A stretch of DNA of 64,000 nt from Streptomyces sp. 135. GTDB lineage: Bacteria; Actinomycetota; Actinomycetes; Streptomycetales; Streptomycetaceae. Made by a program: the position numbers and the translations under genes. The stretch covers positions 4,340,001-4,404,000 of the forward strand of contig NZ_CP075691.1 of the NCBI RefSeq assembly GCF_020026305.1, written 5' to 3'. Shown in pieces: positions 37,401 through 46,505 of this stretch. The notes beneath the pieces are model-generated. The model was not told the DNA's origin. It ran no database searches and saw only the letters and a list, made by a program, of their open reading frames with translations. How positions within the stretch are numbered: position 1 is the stretch's first letter; each line of letters starts with the position of its first letter.

Positions 37401-38725
37401 TCGACTTCCTCGGCCGCGCCGACCACCAGGTCAAGCTCCGCGGCTTCCGCATCGAGCCGGGCGAGATCGAGGCCACCCTCACCCGCCACCCGGTGGTCGA
37501 CCAGGCCGCCGTCACCCTCATGCCGTCACGGACCGGCGCCCCGCAGCTGACCGGGTACGTCGTGCCCGTCTCCGGCGTCGCCGCCGTCGACGTGCCCGTC
37601 CTGCGCGCGTACGTCGCCGAGTCCCTGCCCGCGCACATGGTGCCCGCGGCCCTGGTGACCCTGCCCGCGCTGCCCCTGACGGCGAACGGCAAGCTCGACA
37701 CCCGTGCCCTGCCCGACCCCACGGCGGCCGGCGCCACCGAGGCGGTCGCCCCCGGGCGCCCGCCGCGGACGGCCGCCGAGGAGATCCTGGCCGGCGTCTT
37801 CTGCGAGCTGCTCGGCCTGGAAGAGGTGGACGCCGACGGCGACTTCTTCGCCCTGGGCGGCGACAGCCTGCGGTCGGTACAGATCGTCAGCCGCGCCGCG
37901 AAGGCGGGACTCACGCTCTCGCTGGCCGACGTCTTCGCCCACAAGACGGTGGCGGCCCTCGCCGCGGCCGCCCGCACCACCGCCCCCTCGGCGCCCACCG
38001 AGGCCGTCCCGCTCGCCCCACTCCTGCCCATCCGGCCCACCGGCACCGCCGCCCCCCTCTTCTGTGTCCACGGCGGGGTCGGTTTCGGGTTGCCGTACGC
38101 GGAACTCGCCCCGCACATCGACGCGGACCGGCCGCTGTACGCCCTCCAGTCCGACGGCATCGCGGCGGACGCGGACGGCTGGGACCGGCCGAAGGACATC
38201 CCGGCGCTCGCGGCGACGTACGTCGAACGCGTCAGGCAGGTGCAGCCGCACGGGCCCTACCACCTGCTGGGCTGGTCGTTCGGGGGCCTGGTCGCGCACG
38301 AGATGGCCGTCCGGCTCCAGGCGGCGGGCGAGGAGGTCGCCTTCCTGGCGGCACTGGACGTCTATCCCGTGGCGCCCGACGACCCGAACCCCTCCGACGA
38401 GGAGATCCGCGCCGCGTTCCTCGAACACCACGCCACGGGCGCCGACATCGGCGCGGAGGACCTGCGCCGTCTCATGGCCGTCATGCGCCACCACACCGAC
38501 ATCGCCCGCGAGTTCAGCCCCGGGCGGTTCGCCGGACCGCTGACACTCTTCGTCGCCGCCGGTGAACAGCAGGCCCCGGACGCCGCACTCCCGCAGCGCT
38601 GGCTCCCGCACCTGGAGGGGCCGCTCACCGTGCACGAAGTGCCCTGCGGCCACGAGGAGATGCTCACCCCGCGAGCCGCCCGGGACATCGGCGCCCTGGT
38701 CGACGCGGCTCTGGGACATCGCTGA
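31469..38725 (+). CDS. NRPS, C-A-T-C-A-T-TE (Gly, then hydrophobic/aromatic residue)
   Basis: 2418 residues. The start is taken as TTG at 31469, with GAGGAG 6 bp upstream; the frame stays open further left but has no better site. C1 begins [12 protein letters not shown] with HHILVDG near 148. A1 (about 505-1000) reads D-I-L-Q-L-G-V-I-W, the Gly code. T1 has LGGHSL near 1040. C2 begins [10 protein letters not shown] near 1113 with HHIAADG. A2 (about 1590-2075) reads D-A-W-V-L-G-A-V-C, a hydrophobic pocket close to Phe types. T2 has LGGDSL near 2129 and the thioesterase has GWSFGG near 2268. It is the only cluster gene on the + strand. Its N-terminus closely resembles that of the other TE-bearing NRPS, so both may accept the chain from the same upstream subunit. 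Confidence 0.95.
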   Translation: MNRPSAISEVLPLSPLQQGLLFLSEYHREETDVYTIQLVVDFEEMTGSDVTALRGAAGALLERHPNLKACFRHRKSGEAIQVIPASVELPWREVDLGAGDRTPTAAELDLVAEEDRLRRFDLSRPPLHRFTLIRAGGGRCRLVWTVHHILVDGWSMAELIRELAELAKESASEPPAVSTATAAPVPAPAGRDLPATAPYRAHLSWLDAQDKEAARQAWSDALAGVSEPTRLVPAEAGSGARAKDRGALPEQVPVDLTPEASAALVRFARSRGLTVNAVVQGCWALLLSRLTGQDTVVFGAVTSGRPAQIPDVERMVGLFANTLPVAVHVDPSRTPADLFAAVQRAQTDLLPHEHLTLAEVQQLTPVRGELFDTALMFQNYPIGQLPLTTDASPRVTGVDIRSATHYPVTLTVFPGTPLGLTVNHIPSRLPHAAAHRVGRRFARLLEDAVTRPDVPCGRLDVLDRAERADVIDVRNDTAADLPGHWLAPLLEEWAVRSPDAPAVTCGDERLSHRELHARADRLAHALCAAGAGPERVVAIALDRSCDLVVAALAVLKSGAAYLPLDPDYPVDRLHYMLADAAPVVTLTHRRVRALLAEEDGASAGELWVLDEPDASAGPPAAGDLGLPGPFPSPRADHPAYVIYTSGSTGRPKGVVVPHGALTNLVHDMCGRSGVTAVDRFLAVTTFGFDIANLELFVPLAAGAELLVADRETVRDPAALATAVTSLGATLMQATPSLWQALAADHGPRLAGVRALVGGEALPGPLARALTAHCASVTNVYGPTETTIWSTAAALTAPVPTAPPTPRTTDDAPSEPGPPPIGGPLANTRVYVLDSALRPVPDGTFGELYIAGSGLARGYLGRPGLTAERFIADPFGPPGARMYRTGDIVRWDPAGTALEYAGRSDHQVKIRGYRIELGEIESVLGAQPGVQQAVVTARTDHGGETRLVAYVVPAGTDHDRLRERASVVLPKHMVPAVYVPLDALPLTPNGKVDRKALPAPPGERAGAGRAPVGAQEELLCAVFAEVLGLERIGADDDFFALGGHSLSAIRVANRLRSALGVDVPVRALFDARTAQALARTLPEASGAPAGPPTASGTRRPPLRALPHRPTAVPLSYAQERLWFLNRMDGASGTYNIPLVVRLRGPLDPAAMTEAVRDVVARHESLRTVFAEADGLPAQLLLSREEADEAGARLEHVHLPGESALAAVLAAEAAHPFDLSSQAPVRARLLTLGADSHVLALTVHHIAADGWSLGPLARDLTTAYRARLTGAAPRWEPLPVQYADHALWQRELLGAKSDPDSLLAKELAHWREALAGLPEELDLPTDFPRPARAGHRGRSVACTVPATTHARLADLARRTTASLFMTVHAGLAALLTRLGAGTDIPLGSPVAGRTDEAVRDLVGFFVNTLVLRADTSGDPTFTHLLSRVRESDLTAYAHAELPFEHLVEELNPARSLARHPLFQVMLAFQNSADPLPELPGLTAEVEPVGTVTAKFDLSFQVTERTAADGTPDGLDILLEYSEDLFTEATAARIAQALATLLDAAAHTPDAPLSSLALLTPEERHTLLTVWNGHPHPQPPATLVSLFEANAARTPDQPALIAPDPGHAGPAHLTYAELDTRANQLAHLLLRRGVGPGDLVALALPRSARLVVALLAVLKTGAAYLPVDPDYPAERIAYMLGDAAPAEVLTDAAAAEGLPALPAGAACLVLDDPDTLARLAEGPGTGPTDADRTRPLTPRDRAYVIYTSGSTGRPKGVVVPHAGAANLAANQRARLGTGPGTRVLQFASFSFDASVWELCASLFSGGTLVLATADSRLSPEILVDLLMEHGINHVVLPPTVVASFPEAAEFPDDLCLLVGGEACPPAVAERLARLGTPLRNAYGPTETSVCATWSEPLATGGKPPIGRPLDNVRVYVLDPALSPAPVGVTGELYVAGDGLAHGYLGRPATTADRFVADPFGPPGARMYRTGDLVRWRPDGTLDFLGRADHQVKLRGFRIEPGEIEATLTRHPVVDQAAVTLMPSRTGAPQLTGYVVPVSGVAAVDVPVLRAYVAESLPAHMVPAALVTLPALPLTANGKLDTRALPDPTAAGATEAVAPGRPPRTAAEEILAGVFCELLGLEEVDADGDFFALGGDSLRSVQIVSRAAKAGLTLSLADVFAHKTVAALAAAARTTAPSAPTEAVPLAPLLPIRPTGTAAPLFCVHGGVGFGLPYAELAPHIDADRPLYALQSDGIAADADGWDRPKDIPALAATYVERVRQVQPHGPYHLLGWSFGGLVAHEMAVRLQAAGEEVAFLAALDVYPVAPDDPNPSDEEIRAAFLEHHATGADIGAEDLRRLMAVMRHHTDIAREFSPGRFAGPLTLFVAAGEQQAPDAALPQRWLPHLEGPLTVHEVPCGHEEMLTPRAARDIGALVDAALGHR

Positions 38726-38790
38726 ACGCGGCGGCGCGCAGCTCGCTACGGAGCCGCGCCGCGACAGGGTGAACGGCTGTCACCCGGACC

Positions 38791-39552
38791 TCAGAGCGAG
38801 GGGTCCTGCATCAGGATCGCCTGGTAGAGGTGGTGCAGCCGGCGGCTCGGCTTGAGCCCCAGCTCGTCGTCGAGCCACTTGCGTGTGCGGTGGAAGATAT
38901 CGACGGCCTCGGACTGCCGCCCACAGCGGTACAGGGCGATCATCAGCTGCTCGCTGAACCGCTCGCGCTCCGGATACTGCGCGAGCAGCTGCTTCAACTC
39001 GGCGACGACGACCCCCGCTTCGCCGGCCTGGAGTTGAGCCGCGATGAGATTCTCCCTCGCGGTCTTGCGCTGTTCGTCGAGACGGAGCGCCACGGCTCTG
39101 CACCGCGGGCCGTCGCTGGCGTCGAGCAGGGCGGGGCCCCGCCACATGGAAAGGGACTCGCGCAGCAGGTCCATGGCCTCGTGCGGCCGCTCGTCGACCA
39201 GGCTCGCGCCCTTCTCCGCCGTACGCAGGAAGCGGTACGCGTCCAGGGAGCCCTCAGGGGCCTCAAGGACGTAGCCGTTGTCCACCGTACGGATGTGGAC
39301 CCGGTCGGGGCCGTCGAGGCCCAGTTCCCCCAATGACTGGCGCATGCGCTTCACGTTCGCATGCAGGGCGTTCCGCGCGTTCTTGAGTGTGGTCTCCCCC
39401 CACAACTCGTCGATGAGTTCATCAAATGCGACCACCAGCCCGGAGTTCAGGGCCAGCATCGCGAGCATGACTCGATTCTTCTTCGCCCGCATGCCGACGG
39501 TTCTATGACCGTCCCCGATCAGCAGCGGGCCCAATATGGAGATGTGTACCAA
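38791..39552 (-). CDS. SARP-family transcriptional activator
   Basis: 253 residues from the TTG at 39550-39552, with GGGGA 6 bp upstream. The N-terminus is the OmpR-like winged helix of SARPs (ISILGPLLIGDGH...LWGETTLKNARNALHANVKRMRQ), followed by the bacterial transcriptional activation domain (YRFLRTAEKGASLVDERPHEAMDLLRESLSMWRGPAL...). There is no ATPase domain, so it is a small SARP such as ActII-ORF4, not an AfsR-size one. It is the obvious candidate to bind the 11-bp-spaced GTCA repeats found at four cluster promoters. It converges with the third NRPS and follows the HTH-only LuxR gene. Confidence 0.93.
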   Translation of the reverse strand: MVHISILGPLLIGDGHRTVGMRAKKNRVMLAMLALNSGLVVAFDELIDELWGETTLKNARNALHANVKRMRQSLGELGLDGPDRVHIRTVDNGYVLEAPEGSLDAYRFLRTAEKGASLVDERPHEAMDLLRESLSMWRGPALLDASDGPRCRAVALRLDEQRKTARENLIAAQLQAGEAGVVVAELKQLLAQYPERERFSEQLMIALYRCGRQSEAVDIFHRTRKWLDDELGLKPSRRLHHLYQAILMQDPSL

Positions 39553-39668
39553 TTCCCGTCCCCTAGCTAAGAATTGAAGCCATAGAATCCCACCTTGCAC
39601 CTTGCGGTGTCGGGCCCGGGGCGCAAAACAGCGGTCGACTGTTCGGCCCGGTCTGACAGAGGGAAAGC

Positions 39669-39684
39669 CTGGGGTAAACCCCTA
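39669..39684. promoter_or_regulatory. Palindromic LuxR-type operator candidate upstream of the SARP gene
   Basis: CTGGGGTAAACCCCTA is a near-perfect palindrome between the luxR stop and the SARP start. It resembles the CTVGGGAWWTCCCBAG operators known for PAS-LuxR regulators such as PimM. The LuxR protein encoded next door may use it to control the SARP gene. Confidence 0.45.
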
Positions 39685-39689
39685 ACCGG

Positions 39690-39980
39690 TCAATTATCAG
39701 TCACAGTCGGCTGATCCGGCACTGTACCTTCGTACATGAGCTGATGTGCCTGGGCCACCAGGCCGACTTGAAGTCGGGATTCCACTTCCAGCTTGGCGAG
39801 AATGGCCGCGACGTGGGCCTTGACCGTGCGTTCCGTGACGTGGAGCCGGGCCGCGATACCGCGGTTGGAATAACCGGCCCCCAGCAATCCGAATACCTGG
39901 GTCTCCCGTTCGGAGAGGGACCCCACCCGAGCGAGCTCGATCTGCCAACGCACCGCGGGCACCTCGGCGTCATTGCCCAT
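39690..39980 (-). CDS. Small LuxR-type DNA-binding protein (HTH only)
   Basis: 96 residues. About 60 residues form a complete LuxR/NarL helix-turn-helix (LSERETQVFGLLGAGYSNRGIAARLHVTERTVKAHVAAILAKL). The protein lacks a receiver, PAS or other sensory domain and is shorter than PAS-LuxR regulators. No phospho-acceptor is present, so activity should depend on its amount or on a partner. It lies just upstream of the SARP gene on the same strand with 137 bp between them, which contains a palindrome it may bind. A role as higher-level switch for the SARP is inferred. Confidence 0.85.
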   Translation of the reverse strand: MGNDAEVPAVRWQIELARVGSLSERETQVFGLLGAGYSNRGIAARLHVTERTVKAHVAAILAKLEVESRLQVGLVAQAHQLMYEGTVPDQPTVTDN

Positions 39981-40141
39981 GACTCGCTCCCCCTGGTCGA
40001 CCTACTCCCCCTGTGCGTACGCCGTAAGGTCGCCAGCGAACGCACACGCGAGTCTACAACTCCCACCACTTTCAGCCACAGCCATCACAAGTTGAACACA
40101 GGACATCCAGCTGGTCCGCCAGGCGAAGAGCATGCAAAGAC

Positions 40142-40179
40142 GGCTGCTGGGGGAGGGCTCTTGCCCTCCCCCAGCAGCC
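40142..40179 (-). terminator. Terminator after the MMPL gene
   Basis: A perfect 17-bp inverted repeat (40142-40158 and 40163-40179) with a TCTT loop lies 31 bp past the MMPL stop. It separates the long rightmost operon from the regulator pair. The rest of 39981-40210 shows no gene. Confidence 0.85.
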
Positions 40180-40210
40180 GGGGATATGTCTTTCGGGAGT
40201 TGAATACCGG

Positions 40211-42406
40211 TCAGTAGACGGTCGTTCGCTCCTCGACCGCGGCCGGCAGGCGCGTCGGCTTCGACTCGTCCTGGTGCGCGAGCCGCGAGGGCCACCACGT
40301 CTTCCAGCCGAGCAGCGTGACCACGGCCGGCAGGACGACGATCCGGATGAGCGTGGCGTCCAGGAACACCGCGCACGCCATGCCGACGCCCATCTGCTTC
40401 ATCTCGATGAAGTTCAACGAGGCGAGCAGGGCGAACACGCAGACCATCACCACCGCGGCGCTCGTCACCACCCCCGCCGTCCGCGTGATTCCCTGCTCGA
40501 CGGCGTCCCGGATGGACAGCCCGCCGCGCGCCGCCTCCCTGATCCGGCTGACGACGAAGACGTGATAGTCCATCGACAGGCCCAGCAGGATGACGAAGAG
40601 CATCAGCGGCAGCCAGGCCACCACCCGGCCCGTGGACTCGAAGTCGAGGATGCCCTCCGCCCAGGTCCGCTGGAAGATCAGCGCGAGCAGGCCGAACGAC
40701 GCCACCGCAGACAGGACGTTGAGGACCACCGTGATCAGGGCGAGCATGAGCGACCGGAAGGCGATGGCCATGACCAGGAAGGTCAGCAGCAGCGCGACAC
40801 CGAGCACCCAGGGCATCTTCTCGACGACGTTCGCGCGGTAGTCCACGTCGTAGGCCACGTCGCTGCCGCCGACCGCGAACTCGGCGCCCTCGACCGAGCC
40901 GACGGTGTTCGGCGCGATGTCCTCGCGCAGCACGGACAGGGACTCCCGGGCCTTCTCGGAGCTGCTGTTGAAGCGGGTGCCGACGGCGATCGTGGCGACC
41001 GTGCCGTCCTTGGACGTATGGACCTCGGGCGGCGGGGTGTGCGTGAAGAGCTTGTTCCGCTCGGCGCTTTCGACCAGCGCCGCGACCGCGGTGCGCAGCT
41101 CGCCGCGCTGCCCGTCGGGCACCTTCACGGCGACGGTGTGGGTGTCCGCCTGGCTCGGGAAGGACTGGGTCAGGCGCGCGTTGGCCTGCATCGCGGGTAT
41201 CGACTTGGGCAGGTCGTCGATGCCGGTGGCCTTCAGCTTCAGGTCGAGGGCCGGCAGCGCGAGGGCCAGCAGTACGCCGACGGAGAGCACCAGGGCGATG
41301 ACCGGGTGGCGCAGGGACGGCTTGAGCATCGTCGACCACAGACGGGGCTTGAGGCCGCCCTTCTGCGTGAGTCGCCACACCAGGGGCACCCGCGGCTTGT
41401 CCAGGTAGGAGCCGAACTTGGACAGCATGGCCGGCAGCACGGTCAGCGAGGCGAGCATCGCGATGGCGACGACCAGCACCGCTCCGGTCGCCATCGACTC
41501 GAAGGCGATGTGCCCGGCCAGGTAGAGCGCGCCCATGGAGACCATGACGACCAGGCCCGACACCATCACGGAGTGGCCGGAGGTGGCCGCGGCGATCTCG
41601 ATGGCGTCGATGTTGCGGGCGCCGAGAGCGCGTTCCTCGCGCTGCCGTTTGAGGTAGAAGAGCGAGTAGTCGACGCCGATGGCCATCCCCATCAGGACGA
41701 TGATGTGCGTCACCGGGCCCGGGTCCGGCACGAGTTGGGAGGCGACCCCCCACAGGCCGAGGCCGGCGAGGACCGACGAGATGCCGAGGACGACGGGGAC
41801 GCTCGCGGCGACGATCGCGCCGAAGACGAAGACCATGACGATCAGCGTCACCGGCAGGCTCAGCCCGGTCGCCTTCGTGAGGTCCTTCGCCAGCATGTCG
41901 TCGAGGCCGGCCTTGATGGTCCCGGCGCCGACCAGCTCGACGCGTACGTCCGTGTGGGACCGGCGGGTCTCGTCCAGCCTGTCGAGCAGCGGCTGCACCC
42001 GGTCGGCGGCCGTCTCCGGATCGCCCTTGAGCGTCACCGGCACCAGCAGCGCCGAGCCGTCCGGCGCCCGGACGGGCCTGCCGATCGAGGCGACGCCCTT
42101 GGCGCCCTTCAGCGCGGCCACCGCGTCGTCGGCCGCCGCCCGCGCCACACCCGGGTCGAGCTTGTCCCGGTACGGAGTGACCAGGATGTTCTCCACCGCA
42201 TGGTCTTCCAGGCCGCCGCTCTTGGCGATGGCGGCCGACCGGCCGGACTGGCCTATGGCCAGGTCCGAGTCGGTGGCCGACCGGGTACCGGCCATGCCGC
42301 CGACCACCAGCGCGCCCAGGACGAACACCACCCAGAGCGTCATCGCCCACCACGGATGGACGGCGCTCCACCGGGCGGACCTGGTGATCAGGTTCCTGCC
42401 TCCCAC
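40211..42406 (-). CDS. MMPL/RND-family transporter
   Basis: 731 residues from the GTG at 42404-42406, which has GAGGAGGGG about 9 bp upstream; a longer frame from 42436 is less likely. There are twelve membrane segments in the MMPL pattern: one helix, an outer loop of about 140 residues, five helices, then the same arrangement repeated. Typical MMPL motifs are present in the second and fifth-sixth helices (GVDYSLF, LSMDYHVFVVSRI). Actinobacterial MMPL proteins export lipids, siderophores and lipopeptides. It closes the rightmost operon, so the cluster has two exporters (ABC pair and MMPL). That may reflect two products or an acylated product. Confidence 0.93.
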   Translation of the reverse strand: MGGRNLITRSARWSAVHPWWAMTLWVVFVLGALVVGGMAGTRSATDSDLAIGQSGRSAAIAKSGGLEDHAVENILVTPYRDKLDPGVARAAADDAVAALKGAKGVASIGRPVRAPDGSALLVPVTLKGDPETAADRVQPLLDRLDETRRSHTDVRVELVGAGTIKAGLDDMLAKDLTKATGLSLPVTLIVMVFVFGAIVAASVPVVLGISSVLAGLGLWGVASQLVPDPGPVTHIIVLMGMAIGVDYSLFYLKRQREERALGARNIDAIEIAAATSGHSVMVSGLVVMVSMGALYLAGHIAFESMATGAVLVVAIAMLASLTVLPAMLSKFGSYLDKPRVPLVWRLTQKGGLKPRLWSTMLKPSLRHPVIALVLSVGVLLALALPALDLKLKATGIDDLPKSIPAMQANARLTQSFPSQADTHTVAVKVPDGQRGELRTAVAALVESAERNKLFTHTPPPEVHTSKDGTVATIAVGTRFNSSSEKARESLSVLREDIAPNTVGSVEGAEFAVGGSDVAYDVDYRANVVEKMPWVLGVALLLTFLVMAIAFRSLMLALITVVLNVLSAVASFGLLALIFQRTWAEGILDFESTGRVVAWLPLMLFVILLGLSMDYHVFVVSRIREAARGGLSIRDAVEQGITRTAGVVTSAAVVMVCVFALLASLNFIEMKQMGVGMACAVFLDATLIRIVVLPAVVTLLGWKTWWPSRLAHQDESKPTRLPAAVEERTTVY

Positions 42407-42505
42407 GATTACTTTCCCCTCCTCGAACGAAAACACGGGATCGCGGGACGCAGGCCTGGCTTCACGTTCCGGCCGGTCTTTACCGCGCGCTCTTACGCTT
42501 TCAAT

Positions 42506-43240
42506 CTAGTGACGCCCCGATTCCGGGCCACGGGTACAAGTACGTTGATTGGAGGGGGAGTTTCTTCCACTTGACACGGCGGGACACCACATCCTCAGCG
42601 ACACATGAAAAGGCCTTTCGCCCACCAACGCAACGGCTCCGGCACGTCCTTCGGGGAGTGGCAGGTCGGCGACTCTCCAGGGCCCGGTGAGCGGCCCGGT
42701 GGAGGGCCGCACAATAGCCTGCCCGTCGGCGTGGGCGACAGGGAGTCCCATACCTTGAGTGAGCCGGGCGCCCGCGGCCTTCACACACGCCTCTTTCCTG
42801 ACCCACAGGCGCGTGAAGGCCGCGCGGCCGCCGGATGCCACCAACTGCCTTTCCGTTTCCGGGAAGAAGCGCTGAGCGAGGCGCATGCCGTCCAAGTCCG
42901 CGCGGGCCTCTTCCACGTCCACGCCGACCGGCCGGGGAGCCAGGGCGAGCAGGGCCAGGTCACCCGAGTGCGACAGGTTGAAGTGCGGTCGCCCCGCCCC
43001 CGCGACGAGCGGCTTGCCCCAGCGGCCCCGCTCGAAGCGCAGGGTGTCCGGCGCCCGGCCCACGTGCTCACCGATGATGATCCGTGCGGCGGCGTGCGCG
43101 ATCACGAAACGGCGCCGCATGCCGGGACGCAGTCCGAGGCGTGCGCGCGCCGTCTCCTCCTCGTCGAGGAGGTCTTCGAGGGCGGGCGGATACCCGTCCG
43201 GGCCGCTCCCCGCACCGAGCGGTATGTGCCACACCACCAC
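42506..43240 (-). CDS. Sfp-type 4'-phosphopantetheinyl transferase
   Basis: About 244 residues. The Mg/CoA motifs are GVDVEEA and LWVRKEACVKAAG, and FNLSHSGDLALLAL is the Sfp-type substrate motif. No ATG is available; one of three consecutive GTG codons (43240, 43237, 43234) just after the dehydrogenase gene is used as start, so the N-terminus is uncertain by a few residues. It converts apo-carriers to holo form and should serve the six NRPS T domains and the two discrete ACPs. Residues after WCPAV at the C-terminus (about 25) have no counterpart that I recall and may be non-essential. Confidence 0.92.
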   Translation of the reverse strand: MVVWHIPLGAGSGPDGYPPALEDLLDEEETARARLGLRPGMRRRFVIAHAAARIIIGEHVGRAPDTLRFERGRWGKPLVAGAGRPHFNLSHSGDLALLALAPRPVGVDVEEARADLDGMRLAQRFFPETERQLVASGGRAAFTRLWVRKEACVKAAGARLTQGMGLPVAHADGQAIVRPSTGPLTGPWRVADLPLPEGRAGAVALVGERPFHVSLRMWCPAVSSGRNSPSNQRTCTRGPESGRH

Positions 43241-43272
43241 CTGGTCCGTCTCACGGCGAAGGGGTGCCCGGT

Positions 43273-44433
43273 TCAGCGTCTCCCCACCTTCCCCGTGTGG
43301 AGCCCCTGGAAGAGGTTGAGCTTCTGGATGGTGCGCGTCCCCTCCATGAACTCCACGCCCCGCGCGTCCCTGGCGAGCTTGTCCAGGAGCGGGTGGTCGA
43401 GGCGGGCGCCGGGCCCGAAGAAGCCGAGGGCCTGGATCGTCACGTCCTCCGCGAGCTCGCACGCGCGGGCCTTCGCCGCCGACGCGAGATGCCCCGCGGA
43501 CGGCCGGGCGTCCACGGCGCGAGCGGCGCGGTAGGTCAGCTGCCGGGCGGCGTCGATGCGCCGGCCCAGCTCGTCGAACAGCTCGCGCTCCGCGCCCCGC
43601 AGCAGCTGCCGGTGCTCGGCCACGTACTCGTGGGCCGCGCGGGCGATGCCGAGGGCGATCGCCGCGACGCTGGGGCGCAGCTGGTTGAAGACGTTGACGA
43701 TGCTCCACATGCCGCGGCGCGTCGGCGGGAGGTGCGTGCCGAGCACCCGCCCGGCCGGGACCCGTACCGAGTCGAGCGTGATGTGGGTGAGCTGGACGCC
43801 GCGCAGCCCGACCGTGGGCAGCGGCTCCGCCCGGAAGCCGGGGTCGGAGGTGTCCACGAGGACGGCCGTCACGCCGAGCCGCTCGGTACCGGCGACGCGC
43901 GCGAAGACGGCGGCGATGTCGGCGCGCGCGGCGTTGCCGACGTACCGCTTCTGGCCGTCGAGGACGTAGGAGCCGTCGCCCGCCGGGGTCAGCGTGACGG
44001 TCATCTCCCCGATGGCGGAGCCCCGCTCGGGCTCGGTCAGGGCGAAGCAGGTCCAGGTGGGGCGCTCGGCGAGCCTGCCGTACACCCAGTCCCGCTGCTC
44101 CTGGCTGCCGAGGACGCCCAGCAGTACCCCGCACATCGAGGGGCCGGGCGAGGCCAGCATCATCCCGGCGTCACCGCGCGCCAGTTCCTCGCTCACCAGG
44201 ACCCGTTCGAGCGTGGCCAGTCCGTGCGCGGGACCGCTGCCCGCGTCCCGGCTCGACCGCTCCCAGCCGGGCGGGACCTCGTGCCCGGCGAGGAAGCGCA
44301 CCGCGGGCAGGTCCAGGTACCGGTGGATGGCGTCCGGGTCCCGGTCGAGCTCCAGGGCGCCCGCGCGCAGGCCGTCGGCCCAGTCCCGTACGTACCGGTG
44401 CGTGGTGAGGAGCGAGCCGGGCAGGCTGATCAC
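43273..44433 (-). CDS. Acyl-CoA/acyl-ACP dehydrogenase
   Basis: 386 residues, a complete flavin-dependent ACAD. The FAD/substrate stretch is WTCFALTEPERGSAIGEM, the beta-domain has GQKRYVGNAARADIAAVFARV, and the C-terminus carries ARGVEFMEGTRTIQKLNLFQG with the catalytic Glu region. It would oxidise a saturated thioester to a 2,3-enoyl thioester. The ATG overlaps the stop of the next upstream gene (ATGA). Located in the operon with an ACP, an ATP-grasp ligase and a PLP decarboxylase, its likely substrate is an ACP-bound aminoacyl group or another acyl-ACP of the pathway, not a beta-oxidation intermediate. This is inferred from context. Confidence 0.9.
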   Translation of the reverse strand: MISLPGSLLTTHRYVRDWADGLRAGALELDRDPDAIHRYLDLPAVRFLAGHEVPPGWERSSRDAGSGPAHGLATLERVLVSEELARGDAGMMLASPGPSMCGVLLGVLGSQEQRDWVYGRLAERPTWTCFALTEPERGSAIGEMTVTLTPAGDGSYVLDGQKRYVGNAARADIAAVFARVAGTERLGVTAVLVDTSDPGFRAEPLPTVGLRGVQLTHITLDSVRVPAGRVLGTHLPPTRRGMWSIVNVFNQLRPSVAAIALGIARAAHEYVAEHRQLLRGAERELFDELGRRIDAARQLTYRAARAVDARPSAGHLASAAKARACELAEDVTIQALGFFGPGARLDHPLLDKLARDARGVEFMEGTRTIQKLNLFQGLHTGKVGRR

Positions 44434-45230
44434 ACGGCCCCCTTGGCGGTATGGCCGGTATGCCCGGTATGGCTGGTGTCACCGGTATCGCCGGTCCGGT
44501 CGGTCTCGTACGAGGTGCCGGGCCGTGGCCCGCAGTACACGTCGGCGAGGAGTTCGGAGGCGTGGGCGGCCGTGCCGGGCCCCGCCGAGGTGAAGCCGTG
44601 CGCGCCGAGCAGCCGCAGCAGCGCCCGGTCGGTCCGGGTGATCTGCGCCTGGATCCGGGTGAGCGTGTGCTCGTCCACCGGCAGGCGGGGGCCGAGGGGC
44701 GTGTCGTCGGCCGCGGCGCCGTCGGCGAGGTCATCGAGGACGCCCTCGATCTCCAGGTGCTCGATCAGCACGTCGGCGAGCGCGCCCTTGACCATCTGCT
44801 GCATCAGCAGCGAGACCCCTTCGACCTGCCGTGCCGCCAGATAGGCGATGCAGTCGTCCCGCAGCCGTTCGGACATGCCGAGCCGCAGCCAGGCGAGACT
44901 GGCGTTCCAGTCGAGGGGCGCGGGTCCGGCGCCGGGCCGTGGTTCCCGGCCGCCCGCACCGGGCCGCAGGACGGCGAGGCCCGGCAGCGGTTCCTCGTCC
45001 TCGCTCGCGCTCCGGCCTCCGTCGCTCCCGCTCCGGGCGTCCCGCGAGCCCTCCATGGCGGCGAACTCGTCGAGCAGCTCCTTCGGCAGGACGGCATGGC
45101 CACGCGGCCCGCGTGGCGGCACCCCGGGGGACAGGGCCCGGGCCAGCAGCGTCAGCGCGGGCACCAATCCGTCCGCGCGTGCGTTCACCCGTGCCTCGTG
45201 TCCGTGCTCACGCACCTCGGCCGAGACCAT
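44430..45230 (-). CDS. Acyl-CoA-dehydrogenase-like half protein (degenerate partner?)
   Basis: 266 residues from the ATG at 45228-45230, which lies inside the end of the upstream gene (23-bp overlap). It is not confidently recognised. Residues about 105-225 look like the helical C-terminal part of acyl-CoA dehydrogenases (WLRLGMSERLRDDCIAYLAARQVEG..., LLRLLGAHGFTSAGPGTAAHASELLADVY). The FAD-binding middle domain and catalytic Glu segment are absent. The tail is a short Gly-Asp/His-Thr repeat. Its junction with the complete dehydrogenase (ATGA) suggests a heteromeric enzyme with one catalytic and one non-catalytic subunit. It could instead be an unrelated helical protein. Confidence 0.45.
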   Translation of the reverse strand: MVSAEVREHGHEARVNARADGLVPALTLLARALSPGVPPRGPRGHAVLPKELLDEFAAMEGSRDARSGSDGGRSASEDEEPLPGLAVLRPGAGGREPRPGAGPAPLDWNASLAWLRLGMSERLRDDCIAYLAARQVEGVSLLMQQMVKGALADVLIEHLEIEGVLDDLADGAAADDTPLGPRLPVDEHTLTRIQAQITRTDRALLRLLGAHGFTSAGPGTAAHASELLADVYCGPRPGTSYETDRTGDTGDTSHTGHTGHTAKGAV

Positions 45231-46122
45231 CAGCAGTCCCCCATTCCCCCGTGTCGAGCGTGCAGTAGGCCAAGAAGTCCCGCTCGCGGTCGTAGTCGGC
45301 CACGACCAGGTGCCGGGCCGGGGCCGCGGCCTCCAGGAGCGCGGTCCACACGCCCGTGCACGGCTGCCCGAGCGCACCCCTCGCCACCACTTCGCCGCGC
45401 GGCGGGAGCGTGGGCCCCGCCGCGCCTTCCTCATCGGCTCCGCGAGCGGGGAGACCCGCCCCGGCCACGACCGCCGCCCGCTCGTCCCACTGCGTGAAGA
45501 CCTCGGCCGACGGCCTGCCCTGCGCCATGCCCCGCACGGCGCCCTCGCCCCCCGGCCACTCCACGAGCAGCGCCACCGCCGCGTCGGCACGGACGGCCGC
45601 CTGGCCCGAGTCCGGCACGGCGTACGGCTGTGTGCCCTGATCGACGATCATCACAAGGAGCCGGCACAAGCCACAGCGTCGGGCGTACTCCACCGCCACC
45701 CGCAGCGCGCTGAACGGCGCGAGGACACCCTGGTCGGAGAGGGCGAACGACAGGGGCTCGCCCGGCAGCCGCCGCTTCAGGCAGGACGCGACCAGCTCGG
45801 CGTGCTCGAAATCCGGGGTGGCGTAGGCGACCACCACCACCTCGGGGCACTCCTGCGCGGACAGCGGCCCCAACGCGTCGAGTGCGCCGTACGCCAGCTC
45901 CACGGAGGTGCGCCGGCCCGAGGCGGCGTACCGCTCGCGGTCGAAGGACGCCCCGTAGGGGGCGCCCATCTCGCGGAAGAAGCCCTCCCGCACGGGATCG
46001 GGCTCGTAGACCCCGCCCGGCTCCGGCGCGGTATGCCGCGCCGCCCGGATGATCCGGGGCACGGCCGCCGGGGTGTCGGCCCCGGCGGGGGGACGCCGCA
46101 CGGGCGCAGTCGTGCGGAACAT
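45208..46122 (-). CDS. KAS III/thiolase-like protein without the catalytic Cys
   Basis: 304 residues. The segment VVVVAYATPDFEHAELVASCLKRRL...FALSDQGVLAPFSALRVAVEYARRCG has the layout of the KAS III N-terminal half. Where the nucleophile (AACAGFxYAL) is expected there is SDQGVLAPFSAL, with no Cys. The C-terminal half is short and lacks the HN and GN motifs. The protein is therefore probably a non-catalytic partner, as CLF is to KS-alpha, perhaps for the full KAS III encoded at 49256-50188 in the same operon. It starts 3 bp after the ACP stop. The family call is moderate; the pairing is inference. Confidence 0.55.
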   Translation of the reverse strand: MFRTTAPVRRPPAGADTPAAVPRIIRAARHTAPEPGGVYEPDPVREGFFREMGAPYGASFDRERYAASGRRTSVELAYGALDALGPLSAQECPEVVVVAYATPDFEHAELVASCLKRRLPGEPLSFALSDQGVLAPFSALRVAVEYARRCGLCRLLVMIVDQGTQPYAVPDSGQAAVRADAAVALLVEWPGGEGAVRGMAQGRPSAEVFTQWDERAAVVAGAGLPARGADEEGAAGPTLPPRGEVVARGALGQPCTGVWTALLEAAAPARHLVVADYDRERDFLAYCTLDTGEWGTADGLGRGA

Positions 46123-46124
46123 GC

Positions 46125-46409
46125 TCAGCCGCTCGTTTCCGCCGCGACGAAGCCGGCGAGGGAGCCCACCGTCTCGAAGTGCGTCATCTCCAGCTCATCG
46201 GCGTCGAACTGGACGCCGAGGATCTCCTCGATGGTGATGAGCAGTTCGAGTGCGCTGCTGGAGTCCAGGCCCAGCTCGTCGAAGAGCCGCACACTCTCCT
46301 CGGCCCCGGTCACGTCCTTGTTCAGGACCTCCGAAAGGCCTTCGCGGACAGCGTTCACATACCGCTCGCGGTCCGCGGTGCTCAGGGCGACTGCGGTGTT
46401 CTCGGTCAT
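46125..46409 (-). CDS. Acyl carrier protein of the aminoacyl cassette (BtrI-like)
   Basis: 94 residues with the phosphopantetheine Ser at Ser50 (FDELGLDSSSALELL). It differs from the polyketide ACP and lies between the Cys-less KAS III-like gene (2 bp away) and the PLP decarboxylase (96 bp). In butirosin synthesis BtrI carries glutamate added by an ATP-grasp ligase and decarboxylated in place. Gene content here matches that scheme, so this ACP probably carries an amino acid thioester. It needs the Sfp-type transferase of the same operon. Confidence 0.9.
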   Translation of the reverse strand: MTENTAVALSTADRERYVNAVREGLSEVLNKDVTGAEESVRLFDELGLDSSSALELLITIEEILGVQFDADELEMTHFETVGSLAGFVAAETSG

Positions 46410-46505
46410 GTCGATCTCCTTGTTCAGGGGTGGGTCGTTCGGCGGGTGAATGGTTCGGTGCGTGGGTGACGCGGGCGCGGGGACGGTCGGTCCGGCGGGC
46501 GGGGC

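Noticed and set aside
38726-38790. Possible terminator between the convergent NRPS and SARP genes
   Set aside because: A GCGGCGCG/CGCGCCGC pairing exists but with a long loop; too weak to list.
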